Shown here: positions 9,445-17,995 of the stretch, piece after piece | Layout of the letters: the number at the start of each line of letters is the position of its first letter | Position numbering within the stretch: position 1 is the first letter of the stretch | DNA from: Cladochytrium replicatum | Taxonomy: Eukaryota > Chytridiomycota > Chytridiomycetes > Cladochytriales > Cladochytriaceae | Reading direction: 5' to 3' | NCBI GenBank assembly: GCA_025526935.1 | Contig: JAHLKD010000030.1 | Coordinates: 372,001 to 436,000 of the forward strand | Length of the DNA: 64,000 nucleotides | Program-made: the position numbers and the translations under genes | Notes under the pieces: model-generated | The model's input: the letters and a program-made list of their open reading frames with translations, nothing else | Database searches by the model: none | Told to the model about the DNA's origin: nothing

Positions 9445-12233
9445 TTTTTTACACAATATTATTTATTTATTTGCACATACAATGCATAACAATAAACAAC
9501 ACCCAAAGTGCCTTACAAGATGGTCGTGGACCAGCACATAGGGAAGCGCGCAAGTCAGAGGGCAAAGCGAAATATAAATCAGAGATCTTAAAACTCATTC
9601 CTGTGACTACCCGTCAGGCTCTGGTCAGGTGTCAAATACAGGTGAGGGATAAAGAAAAGAAAGAACACTGAACAATGCGAAGAATATAACAGCAAAGAGC
9701 AAATCACTGGGTCAAACGAAGGTCAGAAGCTGAGGTCGTCGAGGGGGCATACAATCGAGCGAGATGCAACAGCGTAGAAAGATGAGACGGATCAACAATA
9801 TTGTGGTAGAACAATGCAACAGCTGGCTCAGACGTACTAGCAATCCCCTTGGCACTTCGATGGAGCAGAGAGTCATAGCGTTGCAGAGAGTCGGAACTCT
9901 CAGCGTACGACGGAGGGGACACATCCAAATCAGTGATTTCTCGACCAGATAAGTGTTTGCGGATCAGATCAGCAGCATAAGAACGACAAAGAAATGGTGG
10001 CAGTGTTGGTGGCACCAAGGGCAGAGGTGGCAGCGACGTGTAAATGTGGAGGAGAAGCTGGGAGAGTTGGAAGCAGATCAGGGTTAACGGTAGCAGGGGA
10101 GAGAGCAGAAAGGGAGCGCAATAGAAGTGCAGAGCACTTTAGGAAGGTCAGGGAACTTGCAAAGTCAGAAGGCAGAGCAGAGGCAAGTGAGAGAGATAAG
10201 GGATGAGCCCTGCTAGTCAGCAGACTGCTCAGAAGAGAAGCAATGGAGAGCTAAGGGAGAGAGGAGCAGAGGTAAAAAGAAGACAGTTTGACCAAATGCG
10301 GTTAAGTGCACGAAGAACAAGAACCCACTGGGAAAAAGCAGGGGAAGGATAAAAAGGCCGTGGTGAAAGCATATCAATTGCAATGTCAAGAGGTAGGTGG
10401 GGATCGTCAGGCGGGCCTAAATCAAAACTAGCAGACAAACTAGCACGCAAATGTAGACACACAGAGACATGGGCACGCAACACTTCAGGGCCATCATGAC
10501 AGTTCCTACAAGAAGGTCGGGGGTTTGGAAACAGGCGGCCAAGCCGATATAGCAGGAACAAACGAAGACGTACCAAGCCGATATAGCAGGAACAAACGAA
10601 GACGTACTGTTGGGAGATGTTGGTGTGGTATAGCAGGAACAAACGAAGACATACTGTTGGGAGATGTTGGTGTGGGGGTAGCAACAAAGGGTGGCAAAGT
10701 TTCAAATTGCGGACAGGGGCAAACGAAACTGCAATTGGTCCATTATGCGCAACAGCTAAAGACTGAAAATGCAACATCAACGGATGAAGTGGGGGCACAA
10801 CAGGCATAGGAACAATGAGATCATTGTGACAAGCGGAAAAATAAGGAGATGAACCATAACCGACTGGAGATGACCGATAGAATTGCAACACAGCAGCTGG
10901 TAACAGAGGGCTGGAATCACTAGACCAGCGAGCAAACATACGTGCGAAGGTACTTCAGCCTGAACTCAAAAGTAGGAATTTGCGCTTACAGCAACAAACC
11001 AACACGCGAAGTTGTATGGGCTAGCGAAAACAGACGACACAGTGCATGATAACAAAAATGCTCGAATACCTGAAAAAGGTCTAATAAAAGACAAAAACAA
11101 CAACCTGGCAACACGAGGAGCAGACCCACCAAAGTACGAGACATAAGGTGCAAAAAGATACAATGAGGCACGAGCTTTCTCTAAGCGATGATCAATAGTT
11201 GCAGCAAGATCAAACCCTTCAATAGTAAAATGGTGACCAAGGTACCTAAATGAAACCTCTACAGGGAGGGCAGAGCCATGAAGCTTCAAGGGGGTGGGTA
11301 ACCGTTGAGAAGATAACACAGCACACTTTGAAGGTGAAAACACAAAATGAGAAGCTAAAGCAAAATCTTCACAAATTTCAATGCACGTTGGGCTTGCTCA
11401 GGGGTGGCAGAAAACAAAGCTATGTCATCAGCAAAAAACAACGAATTGAAAACAGGAGTGTTATAAGAAAACCTAGCAAGATGAGAGGATTCACGACGAA
11501 GGAGCTGTGCTAAAGGATTGATGAAAACTGAGTACAAGAACGGAGACAAAACAGAACCTTGAAAAAGACCTCGTGGAAGCGAAAACAAATCAGAAGAACG
11601 ATTCTCTATAACAACCTGAGAAGAACAACGATCAAACATACTCATCAAAACAGAGATCAAACGGTTTGGAATTCTGGGAAATTGACGAAGACGTTCCCAC
11701 AAAAGAGGCCTATGCACAGTATCATACACTGCTTTAATATCTAAGAAAGTAACACAATAAGGCAGAGCAGTGCGGGATGCCCGTCGAAGGGTAGCATCTA
11801 ATGCAAAAACACACTCAACACCTGAACGATTGGCCTGGAAACCAGCTTGGGCGGGATCAAGTTTACCAACATGAGCTACAAGCATAGGAAGCAGGGTACG
11901 CTCAAAGATTTTTCTATCAACATTGGTTAAAGTAATGGGGCGGTACTGACTAATATCACCAATGGAACCCTTATTCTTCCAAACAGGTAACAACAAACCA
12001 GCATTCCAGGCAGAGGGCGACAAACCTGAACGGAAAATAGCGTTTGAAAGTTGAACAAAAAGGATAGCAACATCAGAAGCTAACGGCTTAAATAACTCAG
12101 CTGGAATATGGTTTGGGCCAGGAGCAGAGTTGTTTGGGGATGAACGAATAGCACAAACAAAGTCACTAACACTAACTGACACAGAATCATTCAGCGCAAG
12201 TAGACGAACGTGTTCTGCACTGGCAGAGGATTG
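9445..12233 (-). mobile_element. LINE (non-LTR retrotransposon), copy 2, 5'-truncated
   Basis: Minus-strand LINE reading from 12233 down to a 3' end at about 9445. The reverse transcriptase part lies at 12182-11355: SAPGPNHIPAELFK, the YRPITL block, FLDIKAVYDTVHR (the catalytic Asp region), GLFQGSVLSPFLY and FFADDIALFSAT. The 3' half carries a putative zinc knuckle, CX2CX9HX3C (CRNCHDGPE then H and C), and a short A/T-rich tail. The 3' untranslated end matches the end of the + strand LINE at about 33.8-33.9 kb in opposite orientation, so they are one family. Frame breaks near 11350 and 10950 and a triplicated segment near 10550-10680 make it non-functional. An LTR fragment adjoins the 5' end at 12234. 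The RT blocks fit the Tad-like fungal LINEs in general terms; the exact clade is not resolved. Confidence 0.85.
10545..10676 (-). repeat. Tandem duplication inside the LINE 3' region
   Basis: Three near-identical copies of a segment containing AGCAGGAACAAACGAAGAC follow one another. The last two extend into a further shared run ending TGGGAGATGTTGGTGTG. A single version of the same segment occurs in LINE copy 1 at about 8690-8730. This is a local slippage-type duplication that postdates the element and disrupts its reading frame. Confidence 0.75.
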
Positions 12234-12557
12234 TGTTAAAAACTAGCATATCAGACTGTTTGCTATATGGGTTATCCTTTGGGTTGTCTTTTTTCTCTTT
12301 GACCTGAGAGTTTTTTTGTCAATCCCTCTTCATTCTTATTTATGGACTTGTATTTCATGTATTTATATCCATGTTTGGCAGGTCCTGTGTGGAGTGATCT
12401 TGGCATTTAGTGGGGAATGTGGTGTGGCTTGGTCCTTTGAGTTGATGTGACCAATGTCTTTGACCACAGCATTCCCTGGTTGCCTGACCAGCTTGGGTGT
12501 AGTGTACAGCCTGTCGGAGTATTAGGCATATACGCACCTGGGAGAACAGGTACTGGG
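12234..12557 (+). repeat. LTR type A fragment, cut by chromovirus LTR
   Basis: It starts TGTTAAAAACTAGC at the LINE copy 2 boundary and matches the first part of the 477-bp solo LTR at 31805-32281. It stops at ...ACTGGG, where the chromovirus LTR begins at 12558. The last part of type A (about 100 bp) is missing here. The simplest reading is an older LTR A insertion in the LINE, later interrupted by the chromovirus. Confidence 0.7.
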
Positions 12558-13026
12558 TGTTAAAAACCAAGGGCTTCTCCTGGCAGCGGTAGGGCGTGTT
12601 TAGCTGTACTTTAGCTAGCACAACAGCTCCAGGTTCCGTCTCTTGGCCCAGTTGAATATGGGGTGATGATAAAGCAAATTCCCTTGTTGCACACAAGCAC
12701 TCTGTGGCTAATACAAATCAAGGCTGGGATTGCTAACCAGGAAGACTGTGGTGTGTGAGTGTTTGGTTTGTTCCACTGTCTCCTTTATTTATACCTGTGG
12801 TGTGTGAGTGTTTGGTTTGTTCCACTGTCTCAAGGAACCAGCCACCCTCACACCGCAATAAATATTCCCACACAGAAGAATATTCAACAATTACAATAAA
12901 GAAAATAAACAGCATGACTGCCCAAAACATAAATCGAGCAATAGCATAAAAACTTCTCAAGCCCAAGAGAAAAGCCTATTGCACAAAACAATGGGTAAGC
13001 CCTCCAAGGGTACACAGAATTTAACA
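12558..13026 (-). repeat. Chromovirus 3' LTR (type B)
   Basis: 469 bp, bounded by TGTTAAAAAC on the left and TTTAACA on the right, so on the coding (minus) strand it runs TGTTAAA...TTTTTAACA. It lies downstream of the pol stop at 13083. On the minus strand it is preceded by a purine-rich run (GAGGGGGCACC) that fits a polypurine tract. Its last ~100 bp on the coding strand is shared with LTR type A, while the rest is unrelated. A 31-bp direct repeat (GTGTGTGAGTGTTTGGTTTG within it) occurs twice near 12751-12830. Confidence 0.78.
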
Positions 13027-13082
13027 GGTGCCCCCTCGAAGATGAGCTTTTGGGTCACCAAAGCTCATGTCATCAGATAAAC

Positions 13083-16000
13083 TCAAAAAAGAATGAAAAC
13101 ACCTGCACGCTCCTTGTACTCTGCAACAGTGTCAGCTGAATGTTCTTCCAGTTCGTCAGCAGGTTCCCAGGAGTCATCAGAGGGCGGATAGCCTAACCAA
13201 CGCACACGAAACTGGAGTTTCCCGCGATGTTTCCGGTGAGCCACTATTCGTTCGACTTCATACCATTCACCATCTTCTTCGAGCTCCGGTTCTGGCCTAT
13301 CTCGACCTTGCTGCCGGGGAGCAGGAGGTTCATGCTTCTTCAACATTGAAACATGAAACCAAGGATTGACACGAGAAAACTTTTTGGGAAGTGCAAGACG
13401 GTAGGTGTCATACTTGCCCACTTCCTCAACGACAAATGGACCAACCCAAGATTCCGATAGTTTCCGTTGATAGAACTTCATATGCTTGGTGGTGAGCATA
13501 ACATCGTCTCCAACTTTGAATATTGGAATTGGCCTCTTAGTGTCCTGAGCTCTTTTATAATACTCCTGATATTCTGAATAAAGTGTAGTGCACTGGATTT
13601 GCAATTCCCTCAATCGATCGACTAGTCTTTCTGCATCAGCTGACCGTAGGGCACGATGTTCTGACGAATCGATAAGGGCTCCTGGACCAGTGGGATTATA
13701 TCCCAAATCCTGTTCAAATCTGGTAACTCCCAAAGGTTCATTACTGGCTCGAACTTGTGAATTGATTGCGAACTCAACCATCGGAAGGTAACGCTCCCAT
13801 GCTAACCCACAGTCATCCCCATCGTACACTGCATCAGCTAATTTGGATAGAACTGCAACTGCCAATTTCACTGTGCTCTCTGCATATGGATTAGCCTGTG
13901 GATGATGAGCTGTACTAGAATGCTGCTCGATTCCCAATCGCTTCAGGACTGTCTGCGTCATCCCACTAACAAAGGCAGATCCTCTATCTGATGTGAATCT
14001 CTCTGGTAAACCATGGAGTGGATAATATCTCTCGTATATCAAATTGCCAACTTCTTCGGATGTTGGGTTGATGTTACACTTGTAGAGATGACATCGTGAA
14101 GAGAAGCAGCAGACTACAACAAGAATGCCAATCAATGGATGACAACCACAGAATGGACCTGCATTGTCTAAAGATGAATGAGCCCAACGACCAGTTATGG
14201 CTGCAATATTTCGGAGGAAAGTTGAATGAGGGGGTGCTCGGGCATGATCTTGACACACCTGGCAACCTTTGACCCATCTCCTGATCTTATGCAGCATCTT
14301 TGGAAACCAGAAGACTGTAGCTAATGCAGCAAACATTTTTTCAGCAGAAAAATGACCACCTCTTTCATGTCTATCCTGGAGGATAGTTGCTTCGGCAACC
14401 TCAGTTGGTACAAATACCTTCCAACCTCCAGCATTATGATACAGAATATTATCTATAAATTCCCAAGAGGTGGCAAAGACTCGCTCTTGCTCACTGCACT
14501 GCTTCAAATCTCCATTATTTTTTTCTATAATTGCTAGATAACGCTGTGCTGGTTCATATTGAGTTTTTTGCAGTTCATTCTGTAACAATTCTATCAGGGT
14601 ATGGGGTCCTACAGTTCCCACACTCGTCTGATAAGTCTCCCGCTTGGAGTTTTGACTGCAATGCAGCATCCAACTAGATACAGCAATGGAACCATCCATT
14701 GCATACAAAGCTGAACGTGTTACTGACCAAGAGTCCTCAGTACGAGGCAACCGTGACAAAGCATCTGGAACAACATGCAGGTAGCCTGGCCTATGCACAA
14801 TTACAGCGCGATCTGCGTATTCCATAAATTTCAAACACATTCGTGCATATTTTCTGTTGGAACCTTGGTAATTCTTCAACCACAGCAAAGCTTCATGATC
14901 TACAACAATTGAGAAAGGGAAATCCCCATACAGGAAGCCGGCTCTTTCAGCACTTTCCAGTCCCGTAATTAATCCCCAAACTTCGAGCTCCGTAGCCCAC
15001 AGCTTCATCTCTGTTGGACCACAGGCCTTGCTGTAAAAAGCAATTGGTTTTGTTGTCATGTCTGGTTGTGTTTGCATGATTGTTAAATTAGTTCCAACAT
15101 AGGAGGTGTCAAAATGCAGTGACATTAGATATTCATATGGAGGTAGCACTACAGCTATGACTCTATCACTGCACAGTTCTTGCTTTAACCTCTCAAAAGC
15201 ACTGAGAAATTCCGCTGAGTGGTGTACTTCACACCTCTCCATGAATTTCTTCATGTTGCGGTCTTTCTCTCTCACCCTCAGGACATCGTTGTGCATCAGA
15301 TCTTCAGGAACATTGACAGGCTGAATCCCCACATCAGCTTGTCTCCTTAGATCCTCTGCGATGCCATCTGAGACCCGGTGAGACACCTTCTTCTTTGGAC
15401 GCTTTGCATGATAACGCTTGACAGCCTCAATGATCATATCAGATAAAATTCGGTAGTCTGTCTGCAGGCCAGGAATTGATTCCCGATAAAAACTGGCTAG
15501 ACCCCAAAACATCCAAAGTTCGGCAACTGTTTGTGGTGGCAATAAATTCTTGACCGATCTTAACTTGGTTGGGTCAGGCCTCCTGCCTTTCTGATCAAAC
15601 ACAAATCCAAGTGCATTGAGCATTACAACCAAAAAGAAAGACTTTGCCATCTTCAAAGTCCATCCAAACTGAACAGTCCGTCGTAACCAATGGATAACTG
15701 CATCAACATGCTCGAATGCAGTTGTTTGTGACAGGTTCTGATCATCAGCATATTTCACCATTATCTTCCATACAAGTCCTTTGTATGAAAAATCTGAGCA
15801 TTTTTCTAAGTGAGCTGGAGCATTCTTTGGACCCTGTGGCATATGTGATGGAGCAATCACTTGCCCTGATCCAGGCATTCGTATTGCTAATAAACGCTTT
15901 GCTCTTTCTGTGCACACAATTTGATGGAAAGCCTTATTTTGATCACCTCCTGATGCAACAGCAAATGAAGAATTTTGTAACCACCGTAATACCAAGTGCA

Positions 16001-17972
16001 TTGGAGTGAAAGGGTACGGAGTCAACTTTGTGTGAGCATTCAATACTGTATAATCTCCGGTAATACGTGGTGTTCTCCCAGATTCTTCAGGGTAGAATAC
16101 AACAACCACCTCGCTAACATACTCTGCATCAGGTATCGGACCATATCGTTTGAGCCTGGCAAATGTATCAAACTCTTTCCTGGCAGCCTCCACTTGCTTT
16201 GGGCTGAATCTCCTGGGAGGGGGCTCTACTGGTAATTTCCCTATCAATTCCACATCAAAAGGAAATTCCTTGAACTCTCCCAAGTCATTTCCAGGATAAG
16301 AGAAAGCCTTATGAAATTTGCATACAACCATCAAAGTCAATTTGACCAACACTCTTGGCATGTCAAGATTGAATCTTCCATCAGAAAGCAACACTTTCAG
16401 GAATGCATTTGGAACTTCTGGTGGATTAAAAGGATCAATTCCTGCACGATCACAGAGAGTGCTAATCTGCTTCTGTGAGAGTGTTAACTTTGATTCCAAA
16501 TGTGCTTGTCGAATCTCTGATTTTTCAATTTCAGAGATGTTCTCAATGGTGAATATGGCCTGAAAGGATTTCAGTTCTATCGTTGAATACGATGACATTG
16601 AGACTATTAGTGTTTTCTTTGCCCCATTCTTCTCCCTGCCCCCGCGAAGAACCAAGTTCGGGGTCGACGAACATGGTACAATTGTCATAGGATCCCGAGG
16701 TGATTGCATAAATGATGGCTGAGGAAGAGGGCGGATGCAAATGACAAAACACATTGGACGGATTACATCCATACCAAGTAAGAGAAGGGGTCTAGAGTGC
16801 TGCACCATCACAAACCTGACAGCAATCCGCAATTCACGACCACCATACGCATAGAGCACAATATCTGACACTATCTCCTCAGTGGCAGTATTGGCACCTC
16901 CTATGCCCTCTAGTGGCTCGTGACACTCACGTCGTGGAGCAGACAGTCCCAACTCATGATATAAATTGTACGACACAACGGAAATGGATGATCCAGTATC
17001 AACAATAATTGGCTCTTTGTGATCAATAGTTCCCATGCACCAAAATGGCACTACTGGCTTAGGAGGTGAGGGGTTGACTGGGTGATCTCTATCTGTTTCC
17101 AACGCAGATGTCACTTCAGTGTTACATTCCCCAACAACCTCATCCATCACATCTTTCCAAGGTGTGGTGATAGCCTCCATAAGCGTAGAAAACTTTTTGT
17201 GCAAACCATTTTGGGGAGTACGATCAACGTTGTAGATTGGTGTTGCTGCCAAAAACTGCTGAATACTTGGGGTGACTAAAAGATTCAGCAGGCGTGATTC
17301 CAAATTTTCAAATGTAATCACTTGATTTGAGAGATTCTGGAAAGATGTCAATTTCTTAATGTCGCCTGAAATCAAGAAAGCTCCAATCGGCCCCCAATTA
17401 GGTGGACCCCATTCATCAGGCAATGGCTTGTTCTGCTGATAAAAATCTTTCCTCCGATTTCTGAATGGTACTTGAGCCGATCTTGGTAAAAATAGGTCTC
17501 GCTCTAAAGGCAATTGAACAGGTTGTGCTTGAAGCAAAGCTTTGATGATAGCAAATGATCGATCCCTTGTCCGATAAGGGCATACTAATAAAGCAGAGCT
17601 TAAGCGCTGATTTCTGACCTTTTTCAAGAAGCTCTCAAGCAGATGTGGAGGTGGGTTTGCGTAAAAAATCTCTTCAGTTGGCCAGGGAACACCCAAACTG
17701 GTAGGATCCGGCCCTAAACAACCTTCAACTGATAGATCTATTGGATCTTTGCTCCAAAACTGCTTTGCCAATCTTGAAGCTCCATCCCCAAAAACATCTA
17801 CTGTTGGGGAGACGTTGAAATGTGTACATAATGCTCGGTAATACCGTGGATTTAACTGAGCGCTCGGATGCTGATTCTTTCTAGCAGGGGGAGGGGCGTC
17901 CGCCAACGGCCCGCTGTGTGTTGTAGTGAATATGGGCTTTGAAAGAGAATCTTCTAACTCGACTAAGGCCAC
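13083..17972 (-). CDS. pol: Chromovirus Pol: N-terminal Dam-like domain, PR, RT, RNase H, IN, chromodomain
   Basis: 1629-codon open frame. Residues ~45-160 resemble the Dam-like domain of DIRS elements (TVDVFGDGAS, IFYANPPPHLLESF, SALLVCPY). The aspartic protease carries IVDTGSSISVVSY. The RT has an atypical first Asp block (GGDQNKAFHQI), MPQGPKNAP and KYADD instead of the usual Y[LVI]DD. The RNase H keeps HFDTS, ELE, VVDHEAL and PDALSRLP. The integrase has an H-x4-H...C-x2-C zinc motif and DD35E (LDNAGPF, TSDRGSAF, AES). The C-terminus is a canonical chromodomain (FRVRWLGYPPSDDSWEP), expected to steer integration to methylated-histone chromatin. The first codon of the frame is GTG; the frame stays open upstream into gag in the -1 phase, so Pol is probably made by -1 frameshifting at the T-run just before the gag stop. 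Confidence 0.9.
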   Translation of the reverse strand: MALVELEDSLSKPIFTTTHSGPLADAPPPARKNQHPSAQLNPRYYRALCTHFNVSPTVDVFGDGASRLAKQFWSKDPIDLSVEGCLGPDPTSLGVPWPTEEIFYANPPPHLLESFLKKVRNQRLSSALLVCPYRTRDRSFAIIKALLQAQPVQLPLERDLFLPRSAQVPFRNRRKDFYQQNKPLPDEWGPPNWGPIGAFLISGDIKKLTSFQNLSNQVITFENLESRLLNLLVTPSIQQFLAATPIYNVDRTPQNGLHKKFSTLMEAITTPWKDVMDEVVGECNTEVTSALETDRDHPVNPSPPKPVVPFWCMGTIDHKEPIIVDTGSSISVVSYNLYHELGLSAPRRECHEPLEGIGGANTATEEIVSDIVLYAYGGRELRIAVRFVMVQHSRPLLLLGMDVIRPMCFVICIRPLPQPSFMQSPRDPMTIVPCSSTPNLVLRGGREKNGAKKTLIVSMSSYSTIELKSFQAIFTIENISEIEKSEIRQAHLESKLTLSQKQISTLCDRAGIDPFNPPEVPNAFLKVLLSDGRFNLDMPRVLVKLTLMVVCKFHKAFSYPGNDLGEFKEFPFDVELIGKLPVEPPPRRFSPKQVEAARKEFDTFARLKRYGPIPDAEYVSEVVVVFYPEESGRTPRITGDYTVLNAHTKLTPYPFTPMHLVLRWLQNSSFAVASGGDQNKAFHQIVCTERAKRLLAIRMPGSGQVIAPSHMPQGPKNAPAHLEKCSDFSYKGLVWKIMVKYADDQNLSQTTAFEHVDAVIHWLRRTVQFGWTLKMAKSFFLVVMLNALGFVFDQKGRRPDPTKLRSVKNLLPPQTVAELWMFWGLASFYRESIPGLQTDYRILSDMIIEAVKRYHAKRPKKKVSHRVSDGIAEDLRRQADVGIQPVNVPEDLMHNDVLRVREKDRNMKKFMERCEVHHSAEFLSAFERLKQELCSDRVIAVVLPPYEYLMSLHFDTSYVGTNLTIMQTQPDMTTKPIAFYSKACGPTEMKLWATELEVWGLITGLESAERAGFLYGDFPFSIVVDHEALLWLKNYQGSNRKYARMCLKFMEYADRAVIVHRPGYLHVVPDALSRLPRTEDSWSVTRSALYAMDGSIAVSSWMLHCSQNSKRETYQTSVGTVGPHTLIELLQNELQKTQYEPAQRYLAIIEKNNGDLKQCSEQERVFATSWEFIDNILYHNAGGWKVFVPTEVAEATILQDRHERGGHFSAEKMFAALATVFWFPKMLHKIRRWVKGCQVCQDHARAPPHSTFLRNIAAITGRWAHSSLDNAGPFCGCHPLIGILVVVCCFSSRCHLYKCNINPTSEEVGNLIYERYYPLHGLPERFTSDRGSAFVSGMTQTVLKRLGIEQHSSTAHHPQANPYAESTVKLAVAVLSKLADAVYDGDDCGLAWERYLPMVEFAINSQVRASNEPLGVTRFEQDLGYNPTGPGALIDSSEHRALRSADAERLVDRLRELQIQCTTLYSEYQEYYKRAQDTKRPIPIFKVGDDVMLTTKHMKFYQRKLSESWVGPFVVEEVGKYDTYRLALPKKFSRVNPWFHVSMLKKHEPPAPRQQGRDRPEPELEEDGEWYEVERIVAHRKHRGKLQFRVRWLGYPPSDDSWEPADELEEHSADTVAEYKERAGVFILF

Positions 17973-17995
17973 CCTATTGCCCTCAAGGGAGGCCC

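Noticed and set aside
9704-10939. Independent host genes on the minus strand at 9.7-10.9 kb
   Set aside because: These frames are the 3' half of LINE ORF2, as shown by the matching 3' end of the + strand LINE at 33.2-33.9 kb.
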